Below the pieces are notes generated by a model that worked only from the letters and a program-made list of their open reading frames with translations, made no database searches and was not told the DNA's origin. A stretch of 64,000 bases of DNA from Paraburkholderia kururiensis JCM 10599 = LMG 19447 (GTDB lineage: Bacteria; Pseudomonadota; Gammaproteobacteria; Burkholderiales; Burkholderiaceae): positions 124,001 to 188,000 of the forward strand of contig NZ_RJZE01000008.1 of the NCBI RefSeq assembly GCF_003986935.1. Direction: 5' to 3'. The translations under genes were made by a program, and so were the position numbers. Every line of letters starts with the position of its first letter. The first letter of the stretch is position 1. Positions 8,885 through 17,833 of the stretch are shown in pieces.

Positions 8885-10477
8885 ATGAGAGATTTCGAAC
8901 AGCCGGGCCGCTCGCTCGTCATGTCCACGGAAGGAATGGCCGCGACTTCGCATCCTGCTTCCACGCTGGCCGCAGTCAGGATTCTCGAAGCAGGCGGCAA
9001 CGCGATGGACGCCGCAATTGCCGCGTGCGCCGTGCAATGCGTCGTGGAACCGGGGTCAACGGGGATAGGCGGTGACTGCTTTGCGCTCTATTCGCGGCGC
9101 GGCAGCGACGACATCGTCGGCTTCAACGGTTCGGGCTGGGCGCCGGCAGCAGCCAGCGTGGAGTCGCTTCGTGCGCTGGGCGTGTCTACTATCGAGCGCC
9201 ATTCGCCGCATGCGGTAACGGTGCCTGGCGCCGTGGATGCGTGGGCCACACTGGCGCGCGATCATGGTTCGCTGCCGCTTTCCGAGCTCCTCGCGCCGGC
9301 AATCAAGCTGGCGCGAAACGGCTACGCCGTCGCACCGCGCGCGGCAGCGGACTGGGCGCATCAGGCGCAGCTATTGTCGCTGGACAAAACGAGCCGGCGC
9401 CACATGTTGATAGACGGCGAGTCGCCGCGTGCGGGCACCGTGCACCGTCAACCGCTGCTCGCCCGCACGTTTGAGGCGATCGCGCAGTCCGGCGCACGAG
9501 CCTTTTACGAGGGGTTCATCGCCGAAGATATCGTTGCGCGTTTGCGCGGCATGGGCGGCCTCCACACGATGAACGACTTCGCGCAGTTTCACGGCGAATA
9601 CGTCAAGCCCATCAAGGCGAGCTTTCGCGGTTACGAGGTGCACGAATGTCCGCCGAACGGGCAGGGTATCGTCGCGCTGTTGATCTTGAAGATGCTCGAA
9701 CAGTTCGAAGCCAACGACGACCCGCTTGGGGCGGACCGGCTGCACCGCGAAATCGAAGCGACACGCGTGGCCTATGCACTGCGCGACGTGCTGCTGGCCG
9801 ATCCGCGTAGCCGGCAGATGGACGTGGACGAGCTGCTGTCCGATGCGTCGATCAGTGCGTTGCGCGCGCGTGTCGGCGCAGGCGATGCCATGCACGACAG
9901 GCCGCCTGTAAAGCCCGCCGAACACAAGGACACGGTCTATATCTGCGTGGTCGACAAAGAACGCAACTGCGCGAGCTTCATCAATTCGCTGTTTCATCCG
10001 TTCGGCAGCGGCATCATGGCGCCCGAAACCGGCGTCATGATGCACAACCGCGGGCAGAGCTTCTCGATGGAGGCCGGGCACCCGAATGCGATTGCCCCGC
10101 ACGCAAGGCCCATGCACACCATCATCCCCGGCATGGTGACGCGCGACGGCAAGGTGCAGATGACGTTCGGCGTGATGGGCGGCCACTATCAGGCAATGGG
10201 GCATGCGCATTTTCTGTCGAAGGTGCTCGACTATGGCCTTGACATGCAGACGGCCATGGACCTGCCGCGCCTGTTCCCACGGCCCGGCACGCGTCTGGTG
10301 GAAGCCGAAAGCACGTTGCCGGCTGCGGTGCGCGAGGCGTTGACGCGACGTGGTGTGGAACTGGTTGCGCCGAACTGGGCGATTGGCGGCGCGCAGGCCA
10401 TCCGCATCGATTGGGATGCCGGCACGCTGATCGGTGCTTCCGATCACCGCAAGGACGGATGCGCATTGGGCATCTGA
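8885..10477 (+). CDS. Gamma-glutamyltransferase-family Ntn hydrolase, cytosolic form
   Basis: A 530-residue GGT-family protein without signal peptide. The N-terminal H-P-A-S-T-L-A-A motif, G-N-A-M-D-A-A-I-A-A, and G-S-T-G-I-G-G-D-C-F are family hallmarks. The autocleavage/nucleophile threonine is T350 in K-D-T-V-Y-I-C-V-V-D, where most GGTs read D-T-T-H; Thr is followed here by Val. The lack of a signal peptide resembles the cytosolic YwrD-like group rather than the periplasmic glutathione enzymes. With an importer, a transaminase and a ureohydrolase beside it, it may remove or add a gamma-glutamyl group on an amine intermediate. Confidence 0.85.
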   Translation: MRDFEQPGRSLVMSTEGMAATSHPASTLAAVRILEAGGNAMDAAIAACAVQCVVEPGSTGIGGDCFALYSRRGSDDIVGFNGSGWAPAAASVESLRALGVSTIERHSPHAVTVPGAVDAWATLARDHGSLPLSELLAPAIKLARNGYAVAPRAAADWAHQAQLLSLDKTSRRHMLIDGESPRAGTVHRQPLLARTFEAIAQSGARAFYEGFIAEDIVARLRGMGGLHTMNDFAQFHGEYVKPIKASFRGYEVHECPPNGQGIVALLILKMLEQFEANDDPLGADRLHREIEATRVAYALRDVLLADPRSRQMDVDELLSDASISALRARVGAGDAMHDRPPVKPAEHKDTVYICVVDKERNCASFINSLFHPFGSGIMAPETGVMMHNRGQSFSMEAGHPNAIAPHARPMHTIIPGMVTRDGKVQMTFGVMGGHYQAMGHAHFLSKVLDYGLDMQTAMDLPRLFPRPGTRLVEAESTLPAAVREALTRRGVELVAPNWAIGGAQAIRIDWDAGTLIGASDHRKDGCALGI

Positions 10478-10523
10478 CACGCGCCGTCATTCGCGGCGCC
10501 GACACACAACGGCGAGACACATA

Positions 10524-11498
10524 ATGGAAAAGCAGCAAGTCTTGCGCGGCGACGGCGCCATTCGCCGCGAGTCGCCGTATGGCTCTTCGAAAGAGAACAC
10601 GTACGCGGGTGTCGTGTCGTTCATGCGTCGCCTGTACACGAAGGACCTGACCGGCATCGACCTCGCGATCACCGGCGTGCCGCTCGATATCGCCACGACG
10701 AATCGCCCTGGCGCGCGGCTCGGTCCACGCGCGATTCGTGCCGCGAGCAGTCAGCTCGGCGTATTGCTGCCTTATCCGTGGGGTATCAATCCGTTCGACG
10801 ACTACGCGGTGATCGACTACGGCGATTGCTGGCTGGACGTGCACAATCCGTCCACCGTCAAGGAGGCCATTGTTGCCCACGCCCACGCCATACTCGCCGC
10901 GGGTTCGAAAATGCTGACGCTGGGCGGTGATCACTACATCAGCTACCCGTTGCTCGTGGCTCATGCGCAGAAGTATGGCAAGCCGTTGTCGTTGATCCAT
11001 TTCGACGCACATTGCGACACGTGGCCCGACGATCAACCGGACAGCCTCAACCACGGCTCGATGTTCTACAAGGCTGTGAAGGAGGGGCTCATCGATCCGG
11101 AGCACTCCGTGCAAGTCGGCATACGCACGTGGAATGACGACTTCATGGGCATCCACGTGCTCGACGCACCGTGGGTGCACGAATACGGCGTCAAGGCGAC
11201 GGTCCAGAAGATTGTCGAAATTGTCGGCGAGCGGCCCGCCTATTTCACGTTCGACGTCGACGGTCTGGATCCGGCGTTCGCGCCGGGTACCGGCACACCC
11301 GTACCCGGCGGTCTCTCCACGGCGCAGGCGTTGTCGATCATTCGCGGGCTGACGTCGATCGATATGGTGGGCGCAGACGTAGTCGAAGTGGCGCCTGCAT
11401 ACGACCATGCGGACATTACCGCGCTCGCGGCGGCACACGTGGCGAGCGAATTGATCTGTCTGTTCCGGCACCGGGCACGCGAAGCGCAAGGCCGGTGA
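10524..11498 (+). CDS. Agmatinase/guanidinobutyrase-like ureohydrolase
   Basis: A 324-residue arginase-fold enzyme that hydrolyses a guanidino group to urea. All binuclear manganese ligands are present: H137 in G-G-D-H, D161/H163/D165 in D-A-H-C-D (the usual Thr is Cys), and D244/D246 in F-D-V-D-G-L-D-P. The family tail P-G-T-G-T-P-V-P-G-G follows. Agmatine, 4-guanidinobutyrate and related guanidino acids are the possible substrates; sequence alone does not decide. The ATG at 10524 follows 46 bp after the GGT stop. The product would be an amine that the class III aminotransferase could use. Confidence 0.87.
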   Translation: MEKQQVLRGDGAIRRESPYGSSKENTYAGVVSFMRRLYTKDLTGIDLAITGVPLDIATTNRPGARLGPRAIRAASSQLGVLLPYPWGINPFDDYAVIDYGDCWLDVHNPSTVKEAIVAHAHAILAAGSKMLTLGGDHYISYPLLVAHAQKYGKPLSLIHFDAHCDTWPDDQPDSLNHGSMFYKAVKEGLIDPEHSVQVGIRTWNDDFMGIHVLDAPWVHEYGVKATVQKIVEIVGERPAYFTFDVDGLDPAFAPGTGTPVPGGLSTAQALSIIRGLTSIDMVGADVVEVAPAYDHADITALAAAHVASELICLFRHRAREAQGR

Positions 11499-11657
11499 GC
11501 GCGTGCGGCTAGAACGCTGCTGAATTCCGGGCGGTCGGCATCGCCCGGAAGTTTGCAATCGTGTCAGCAATAAATTTAGGTATACAAAATATTCAGACAT
11601 AAATGTCGCGCGCTTCTGATCGACTTCCCTTGACCACGCAACGACGGAGAAAAAGCA

Positions 11658-12779
11658 ATGAAATGGATAGCATCGACCACGTTGGCATGTGCCGCCGGCA
11701 TGTGCAGTAACGCCTTCGCGCAGAGTTCGGTGACGCTCTACGGTGTCATCGATGAATCGATCCAGTACACGCACAACACAGGCGGCGCGAGTAACGGAAT
11801 CAAACTGCAGTCCGGGCAGATGTCCATCAGCCAATGGGGCTTGCGAGGTACGGAAGACCTGGGCGGCGGGCTGAGTGCACTGTTCAACTTGCAGAACGGT
11901 TTCAACGTCAACAACGGCAAGATGAACTCCGGGTTGCTGTTCGGCCGCAAGGCTTATGTCGGACTGGCGGGTGCGTTCGGCACAGTGACGATGGGCCGTC
12001 AACAGGATACGTTGCAGGATCTCGTTTTACCCATTCAGGGCGACAATTTTCTCGAGTACTTCACCGCGCCGGGCGACGTGGACAACGCGGACGGATCGGT
12101 GCGCAACAGTAACGCCGTCAAATGGACGAGCCCGTCGTGGGGCGGGCTGCAGGCCGCCGCGATGTATGGGTTCGGCGGGGTGGCCGGTTCAGTGGGCTCG
12201 GGGCAGGCATACAACGCGGCACTCTCCTATAGCCGCGGACCGCTGACGATAGCGGGCGGCTACGCGCACATCGACAATGGCAACACGGTGTTGTCGAAGC
12301 GCGGCACGAGCAGCGCTGACAGCATCTTCCTTTCGCCGGTCAACAATGCCTACGCAACGGCCAGCGCGATCAACATCGCTCGCGCGGGCGCAACGTACGC
12401 AGTGGGTTCCGTCACGCTGGGCGGCTACTACAGCTACGCCGAGTATCTCGCCGATGGAAACTCGACCTTCAGGAATGCAGAACGCTACAACAACGGTTCA
12501 GTGTTTGCAGCCTGGCAGGCTACGCCGGCGTTGTTGTACGAGGTTGGGTACAACTACCTGAAGTCGCACGGCGATTCATCCGCAACGTATCAGCAAGTCA
12601 CGCTGGCTGCCGACTACGCACTCAGCAAGCGCACGGACGTGTACGGCACGATGAGCTACGGCCATGCGTCAGGCAGCAACGGCGCGGGCGCGGCGCAGGC
12701 GGTGATATCCGACGCCTACGTGGACGGAGGGAAGGCAACGCAGGAACTCGTGATCGTGGGCGTACGGCACCGGTTCTAG
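11658..12779 (+). CDS. Gram-negative porin, Burkholderia OmpC-like family
   Basis: A 373-residue trimeric outer-membrane porin. A 21-residue signal peptide ends in A-F-A-Q, followed by S-S-V-T-L-Y-G-V-I-D-E-S, the standard opening strand of burkholderial porins. Motifs F-G-R-K-A-Y-V-G-L, G-T-V-T-M-G-R-Q-Q-D and a C-terminal V-G-V-R-H-R-F ending in Phe support correct barrel assembly. It has its own upstream region of about 160 bp but stands next to the catabolic genes, so it may admit the same substrate across the outer membrane. Confidence 0.9.
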   Translation: MKWIASTTLACAAGMCSNAFAQSSVTLYGVIDESIQYTHNTGGASNGIKLQSGQMSISQWGLRGTEDLGGGLSALFNLQNGFNVNNGKMNSGLLFGRKAYVGLAGAFGTVTMGRQQDTLQDLVLPIQGDNFLEYFTAPGDVDNADGSVRNSNAVKWTSPSWGGLQAAAMYGFGGVAGSVGSGQAYNAALSYSRGPLTIAGGYAHIDNGNTVLSKRGTSSADSIFLSPVNNAYATASAINIARAGATYAVGSVTLGGYYSYAEYLADGNSTFRNAERYNNGSVFAAWQATPALLYEVGYNYLKSHGDSSATYQQVTLAADYALSKRTDVYGTMSYGHASGSNGAGAAQAVISDAYVDGGKATQELVIVGVRHRF

Positions 12780-12795
12780 TCCGCTATGGGAAGTG

Positions 12796-12826
12796 GGCGC
12801 CGGCGTGCCCTGCGCATGTCGGCGCC
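12796..12826 (+). terminator. Hairpin downstream of the porin gene
   Basis: GGCGCCG (12796-12802) and CGGCGCC (12820-12826) can pair around a 17-nt loop. No T-run follows, so termination here is only possible. The rest of the 347-bp gap up to the next gene shows no credible gene; its right end holds a strong promoter listed separately. Confidence 0.3.
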
Positions 12827-13064
12827 GCTACGGCGCGGGCGCTTTGCGGCGCATGCAGGCTGGGCGTCCGTCTTCGTCACAACCAGGGGCAGTGTCCGTG
12901 CCTTCGTATGGGCTAAGCGTGTACGAGAATCCCACAAAACGGTATTGTAGATAGTTCACCATGTTGGCATAGACGACGGATGGTGCTCACTTAGCCTTCT
13001 ATGAGATCGAAAAATGTGGGTGATTGAGCGTCAGATCAAACTCCATAGGCTCGATGATTGATTT

Positions 13065-13093
13065 TTGACAAATCTCCAATTGCGGGATTATAG
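13065..13093 (+). promoter_or_regulatory. Strong sigma-70 promoter of the catabolic operon, with a possible IclR site
   Basis: A perfect -35 TTGACA (13065-13070) and a good -10 TTATAG (13088-13093) are 17 bp apart. The -10 is overlapped by ATTGCGGGATT (13079-13089), a sequence also found in the IclR/permease intergenic region at 23033-23043. The pairing suggests that the IclR regulator acts at both places. The promoter is read directly; the operator role is inferred. Confidence 0.65.
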
Positions 13094-13126
13094 TCACGCC
13101 AACCGAACCAAACCGAGCGTGACCGC

Positions 13127-14701
13127 ATGGAGACACCCAACATGGCCCCCGACCAACGCAACGGCGCATGCGTCGTGCTGGAGACCGCGCGCGATTCGGG
13201 CGTGAACGTCTGCTTTGCCAACCCCGGCACGACTGAAATGCCGTTCGTCCGTGCGCTCGATCTGGTGGCCGGCGTGCGGGCCGTTCTGGGGTTGTTCGAG
13301 GGCGTCTGCACAGGCGCGGCGGATGGCTACGGCCGCATGGCGGGCAAGCCCGCCATGACGCTGCTGCACTTGGGACCGGGGCACGCGAACGGTATTGCGA
13401 ACCTGCACAATGCCCGCCGCGCCCGCACGCCCATTCTCAACATCGTCGGCGACCACGCGCGCGCGCATCTGCAGTACGACGCGCCGCTCACATCCGACAT
13501 CGAATCGTTGGCCCGTCCCGTGTCCGTCTGGTACCGCAGCGTGGCGACCGAAGCCGATCTCGGCCGTGATACGAACGACGCCATCGCCGCGACCATGGGC
13601 GCCCAGCGTGGCGTCGCGACGCTCGTGCTGCCCGTCGATCTGCAATCCGTGAATTCGCCTGCATCGAACCCGTCAGGCATACCGAAGATTGCGACACCGT
13701 CGTTCGACCCCGCAAACGTCGCGGCTGTCGCGGATCTGGTGGCTGCAGGCGCGCCGATCACGTTTCTGATGGGCGATCGCGCGCTCTCCGCTCGCGGTCA
13801 ACGGGCCGCTGCCCGAATTGCAGCGGCTACGGGATCGACGTGCTTCAGCGAGACATTCCCCGCGCGGACAGAGCGGGGCGGCGGCCTGCCCGACATCGAC
13901 CGGCTGCCCTATTTCCCGGAGCCGGCACGCGAAGCACTGGCCGGGCGCCTCGTCGTGCTCGCCGGTGCGCGCGCGCCCGTCACGTACTTCGCCTACGAAG
14001 GCATTCCGGGCGAGCTTGCGGCGCCCGAGAACATTCTCACGTTGGCCGCGCCAGGCGAGGCCGCCGACGAGGCGCTGGAGGCGCTGGTTCAGCGCATCGA
14101 AGCGGTAGCCGGCGTGCCTGGCGTGGAAACGGGCCACTGGCCGGTGGATGCCGGCCCGCTCACGCCGCAGGCCGTGGGACGCATTCTTTCGAATGCATTG
14201 CCCGACAACGCGATCGTTTCGGTGGAAGGCGGCACCTGCGGGTATCCGTTCGTGACGGCATCGGCACGTGCTCGTCGGCACACCATTCTGACCAATACGG
14301 GTGGCGCAATCGGTCAGGGTTTGCCGGTTGCGTTGGGTGCCGCGGTGGCGTGCCCGGATCGTCGTGTGTTTGCGCTGCAGTCGGACGGCAGCGCGCAATA
14401 CACGATCCAGTCGCTGTGGACCATGGCGCGGGAGCGCTTGCCCATCGTCATTCTGATTGCGTCGAACAGACGTTACGGAATCCTTCAGACCGAACTGAAG
14501 CGCAGTGGTTTTCCCGACGACGCCCCGAACTCGCGTCGCCTCACGCTGCTCGACGATCCCCCCATCGACTGGCTTTCGCTTGCGCGCGGCTACGGCGTGC
14601 CGGCCGAAGCAGTGAGCACCACGCAAGCGCTCGAACAGGCTCTTGCAAGCGCGCTCGCGGACACGGAAGGGCCGCGGCTCATCGAGATGCGCCTGCCTTG
14701 A
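13127..14701 (+). CDS. Thiamine pyrophosphate-dependent enzyme (acetolactate synthase-like)
   Basis: A 524-residue TPP enzyme of the acetolactate synthase/benzoylformate decarboxylase superfamily. The cofactor-activating glutamate is E58 in L-F-E-G-V-C-T-G-A-A-D-G-Y. The TPP/Mg motif starts with S-D-G-S-A-Q-Y and ends with A-S-N-R-R-Y-G about 30 residues later, a slight variant of GDG...NN. No FAD-specific feature is obvious. Family members decarboxylate 2-keto acids or form C-C bonds from them. It is the first gene of a long catabolic operon, so a keto-acid decarboxylase is more likely than branched-chain amino-acid synthesis. Confidence 0.8.
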   Translation: METPNMAPDQRNGACVVLETARDSGVNVCFANPGTTEMPFVRALDLVAGVRAVLGLFEGVCTGAADGYGRMAGKPAMTLLHLGPGHANGIANLHNARRARTPILNIVGDHARAHLQYDAPLTSDIESLARPVSVWYRSVATEADLGRDTNDAIAATMGAQRGVATLVLPVDLQSVNSPASNPSGIPKIATPSFDPANVAAVADLVAAGAPITFLMGDRALSARGQRAAARIAAATGSTCFSETFPARTERGGGLPDIDRLPYFPEPAREALAGRLVVLAGARAPVTYFAYEGIPGELAAPENILTLAAPGEAADEALEALVQRIEAVAGVPGVETGHWPVDAGPLTPQAVGRILSNALPDNAIVSVEGGTCGYPFVTASARARRHTILTNTGGAIGQGLPVALGAAVACPDRRVFALQSDGSAQYTIQSLWTMARERLPIVILIASNRRYGILQTELKRSGFPDDAPNSRRLTLLDDPPIDWLSLARGYGVPAEAVSTTQALEQALASALADTEGPRLIEMRLP

Positions 14702-14742
14702 ATCTCAACTTCACTACTTCCTGAATCTCTACGGGTTTCGTC

Positions 14743-15555
14743 ATGGATCTGCAACTCAAAGGAAAGGTCGCCTTCATTACGGGCGGCAGCATGGGGATCG
14801 GCAAGGCGGTCGCACTCGAACTGGCTCGCGAAGGCGTCAACGTTGCCATTGCGGCTCGCCGCATGGAGCATCTCGAAAGCGCGGCAGCGGAAATTCGCGA
14901 GGCGCTCGCGTCGGCCGGCGACAGTGTTGGCGCGATTCTCCCGGTCAGCGTGGACACCACGAGCATGGCTTCGGTGGAAGCGGCGATGGCGGCAACCGTC
15001 GAACGCTTCGGGCGGCTCGACATCCTGCTGAACGGTGCCGCGCATCCGGGCGGCCTCGTGCGCGCAGAACTGGAAAACGCGGATCCCGACGGGTTGCTGC
15101 AGGACATCGACATCAAGGTGGTCGGCTATCTGCGCTGTGCCAAGGCCGCGGCGCCGTACATGCGTCGCAACGGCTTCGGCCGGATCATCAACATCGGCGG
15201 GCTGACGGGCCGCGGTAGCAAGCAGCTTTCCGGCATGCGTAACGTTGCCGTCGTGCACATGACGAAGACGCTTTCGGACCAGTTGGGCCCTGACGGCATC
15301 ACGGTGAATACGATTCATCCGGGGGTGGTGGAGACTCCGCACATTCATGAGCTTTATGAGAAGGAAGCGCAAAAACAGGGGCTCACAGCCAGTCAGGTGG
15401 AGGCCAACTACGTGAAAGCCACGCCGATTCGCCGTGTTTTGCAGCCCGAAGAAATGGGCTGGATCGTGGCGTTTCTCGCCTCGCCGAAGTCCGGCTCCAT
15501 CACCGGCGAATCTGTGGGCTGCGACGGCGGCCTCACGCGCGGCATTTTCCTTTGA
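14743..15555 (+). CDS. Short-chain dehydrogenase-fold protein lacking the catalytic residues
   Basis: A 270-residue Rossmann-fold SDR with the cofactor motif T-G-G-S-M-G-I-G (residues 13-20) and a Leu-Asn-Gly-Ala-Ala stretch in place of NNAG. The catalytic positions are altered: the Tyr and Lys of YxxxK are S163 and N167 (segment S163-G-M-R-N167), and the usual catalytic Ser region reads I-G-G. A-R-R after the second strand suggests NADP preference. It may therefore not be a classical oxidoreductase, or may use other residues. It lies 41 bp behind the TPP enzyme in the same operon. Confidence 0.8.
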   Translation: MDLQLKGKVAFITGGSMGIGKAVALELAREGVNVAIAARRMEHLESAAAEIREALASAGDSVGAILPVSVDTTSMASVEAAMAATVERFGRLDILLNGAAHPGGLVRAELENADPDGLLQDIDIKVVGYLRCAKAAAPYMRRNGFGRIINIGGLTGRGSKQLSGMRNVAVVHMTKTLSDQLGPDGITVNTIHPGVVETPHIHELYEKEAQKQGLTASQVEANYVKATPIRRVLQPEEMGWIVAFLASPKSGSITGESVGCDGGLTRGIFL

Positions 15556-15573
15556 CACGAGGAGTATCGATTC

Positions 15574-16611
15574 ATGACCGCAACTGTACTGGTCGCAACG
15601 GCGGGGCAGGGCATTCTGCGCTCCAATGACGATGGCAAGACCTGGCATCGTCTCGGGCTCGAAGAACCCATCGAGTTCGACGGCATCGTTCGCGCGCTTG
15701 CCGTGGACCCTTCGACGCCCTCGCGCATCTACGCCGGAGCGGACTCGGGCTTGTGCATCAGCGACGACGGCGGTGCGCACTGGCACCGGCCCACAAACCT
15801 GCTGAACGGCCTGACGGTGTGGTCCATCGCGATCGACCCCAACCATCCTTCCGTGCTCTATGCCGGTACGGGCGCGCCCTCGCGTGCAGCGCTCTACAAA
15901 TCGACCGACGCCGGGCTCACGTGGACGCGTGCGACGCCCGAGTTCCCCGAGTTCTGTTCCGGCGTTCATCGTCCACGGCTGCTCACCATCTGTGTCGATC
16001 CCGATAACAGTCGCGACGTCTGGTTCGGCCTGGAAGAGGGTGGGGCCTGGCGCAGTCGCGACGCGGGCGCGAGCTGGACGCGCATCGACGGTCCCGGTAC
16101 GGCGATCCGCAACAGCGACATTCACGCCATCGCCGTGCTGCCCGCCACAAGCGACAAAGCGAAGACCACGGTGCTGCTCACCGTCAACGCGGTCTACGTG
16201 AGCGAGGACGACGGCGAGACATGGAACGGAAAACTTTCGCGTGAGCGCTTCGACGGCCTCTACTACACGCGGACCGTTACGCAACTGCCGGGGCCGGACG
16301 GCGATCTGCTCATGGCGATCGGCGACGGCACACCCGGCAGCCGCACACGCATCTACCGGTCGCACGACCGCGGTCACGAATGGATCGAGATGGAACTCGA
16401 CATGCCGCCGAACTCGACCTTCTGGGCCTTCGGCGTGCATGCGGCGCAGCCGCAGCGGGTCTATGCAGGCACCAAATATGGTCATCTTTTCTGCTCGCAC
16501 GACGGTGGCCGCCGCTGGACAAAGCAATGGCGCGAGTTCAGCGAGATCACGGCGGTGGCGTGGACGCCATTCGAGGCACCGCTTGTCGCTCATGTCCAGT
16601 CGACGCATTGA
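15574..16611 (+). CDS. BNR/sialidase-like beta-propeller protein
   Basis: A 345-residue protein without signal peptide. Asp-box turns recur about every 45-50 residues: S-N-D-D-G-K-T-W near residue 14, S-D-D-G-G-A-H-W near 65, S-T-D-A-G-L-T-W near 110, S-R-D-A-G-A-S-W near 160, S-E-D-D-G-E-T-W near 210 and S-H-D-G-G-R-R-W near 310. It is of the same general class as the 386-residue protein at 2.1 kb. No catalytic role is visible. Placed between an SDR and a VOC protein with 18-19 bp gaps, it is clearly a member of the operon; it may act as a lactonase-like or scaffold propeller. Confidence 0.75.
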   Translation: MTATVLVATAGQGILRSNDDGKTWHRLGLEEPIEFDGIVRALAVDPSTPSRIYAGADSGLCISDDGGAHWHRPTNLLNGLTVWSIAIDPNHPSVLYAGTGAPSRAALYKSTDAGLTWTRATPEFPEFCSGVHRPRLLTICVDPDNSRDVWFGLEEGGAWRSRDAGASWTRIDGPGTAIRNSDIHAIAVLPATSDKAKTTVLLTVNAVYVSEDDGETWNGKLSRERFDGLYYTRTVTQLPGPDGDLLMAIGDGTPGSRTRIYRSHDRGHEWIEMELDMPPNSTFWAFGVHAAQPQRVYAGTKYGHLFCSHDGGRRWTKQWREFSEITAVAWTPFEAPLVAHVQSTH

Positions 16612-16630
16612 TTGAAGAGGGAGACCAGCC

Positions 16631-17146
16631 ATGACGCCTTCGGAAATCGAGGAACGTGTGCGTGCGGCGAATGCATCGGGGTTGCCGCTGCGCACACCGC
16701 AGATTCAGAGAACGCACCTTTCGCTCTTCGTGCGCGACCCCGTCACCTCGAGCGAATGGTATGCGCAAGTGCTCGGTATGGCCGAGACGGCACGCAGCGA
16801 ACAGTGGGTGTTCATGTCGTTCGGCAAGAAGCACCACGATATCGCGCTGATTCGTGCGGCCTCGGACGCTGAACTCGGCACGATCGGCCTGCAGCACTAT
16901 GGCCTCGAGATTGCCGGCGACATCATGGAACTGCGTCGCCTTTACGGCATGCTGCTGCGGCGCAAGGTGCCCATCGTGAAGATCACGGACCACAAGGTGG
17001 GTATCGGCGTGTACTTCACGGACCCGGACGGCAACCGGCTCGAATTCTTCTGCGAGACAGTGAAGGACGACGAAGAAGGAAAGCGCGTGTTGAACCGGCA
17101 CCACGCGCCCAGTGATCCGACGCAGCTGGAACCGTTGTTCGAATAA
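16631..17146 (+). CDS. VOC-superfamily protein (extradiol dioxygenase/glyoxalase-like)
   Basis: A 171-residue protein with two paired beta-alpha-beta-beta-beta modules. A possible metal triad is His in R-T-H-L-S-L-F-V (about residue 32), His in L-Q-H-Y-G-L-E-I (about 88) and Glu in N-R-L-E-F-F-C-E (about 138), the two-His-one-carboxylate set used by type I extradiol dioxygenases. Glyoxalase-type lyases and isomerases use the same fold. With a flavin hydroxylase and an alpha/beta hydrolase in the operon, ring cleavage is possible, but the protein is short for a classical extradiol enzyme. Confidence 0.75.
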   Translation: MTPSEIEERVRAANASGLPLRTPQIQRTHLSLFVRDPVTSSEWYAQVLGMAETARSEQWVFMSFGKKHHDIALIRAASDAELGTIGLQHYGLEIAGDIMELRRLYGMLLRRKVPIVKITDHKVGIGVYFTDPDGNRLEFFCETVKDDEEGKRVLNRHHAPSDPTQLEPLFE

Positions 17147-17200
17147 GCGCGCGACCGATGTGCCGCACACGTCCCGCCAATAACTTTCGGAGTACTTCAG

Positions 17201-17806
17201 ATGAGCAAGACCGCCAATTTCGAAACCTATCATATTCGCAAGTGGTATACGCAGATCGAAGATACGCTTGCCAACGAGTCCGGTGAACTGGCCGACGGCG
17301 AACCGCTGCGCAAGATCGTGATCGCGGCGGTCATTCATAACCCGTACGCCGGGCGCTTCAGCCAGAACCTCGAAGAACTCGTGAACCCCTCGCCGGCATT
17401 GGGTGCCGAATTTGCCCGCCGAATCCGCGAGCTGAGTGGCGAGCGCAATATCGAGAGCTATGGCAAAGCCTGTCTCGTCGGCTCGGCCGGCGAGTACGAG
17501 CACGGCAACGCATTGCTGACGGCGATATTTGCCGAACCGGTGCGTGAGGCGCTTGGCGGCGGCAAGGCGTGGGTGCCGTCCACCGGCAAGCGCGGGGGCA
17601 TCAACACGGTCATCGACGTGCCGCTCGCACACAAGGACGCGTTGTATGTCCGCTCGCACTACGACACCGTCACGTGTCTCGTCCCCGACGCTCCTGGCGC
17701 CGACGAAGTGGTGGCGATCTTCGCCTTCGCGACGCGCGGCCGTCTGCATGCGCGGCTCGGTGGTCTGAAGTCCTCGGAGATTGTCGGCAAGGACGGGCTC
17801 GTCTAA
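17201..17806 (+). CDS. DUF1185 ("amino acid synthesis") family protein
   Basis: A 201-residue cytosolic protein of the PF06684 type. The family segments R-K-I-V-I-A-A-V-I-H-N-P-Y-A-G-R-F, G-K-A-C-L-V-G-S-A-G-E-Y-E-H-G-N-A-L and P-S-T-G-K-R-G-G are conserved in the relatives I recall. The name comes from a structural-genomics guess; no reaction is established. Such genes commonly accompany catabolic operons in Burkholderiales. It lies 54 bp after the VOC gene and 27 bp before the hydrolase. Confidence 0.75.
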   Translation: MSKTANFETYHIRKWYTQIEDTLANESGELADGEPLRKIVIAAVIHNPYAGRFSQNLEELVNPSPALGAEFARRIRELSGERNIESYGKACLVGSAGEYEHGNALLTAIFAEPVREALGGGKAWVPSTGKRGGINTVIDVPLAHKDALYVRSHYDTVTCLVPDAPGADEVVAIFAFATRGRLHARLGGLKSSEIVGKDGLV

Positions 17807-17833
17807 GCGGATCGATGCCCTGGAGAGCGAGCG

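Noticed and set aside
10122..12002. 626-codon minus-strand frame across GGT, ureohydrolase and porin genes
   Set aside because: It crosses three well-supported plus-strand genes and their gaps and shows no recognisable motif.
14700..14722. TGAATCTCAAC at 14700 and a similar TGAATCTCTAC 23 bp later, resembling the direct-repeat boxes
   Set aside because: The copies are not adjacent or in 11-bp phase, start inside a stop codon within a catabolic operon and have no partner unit between them.
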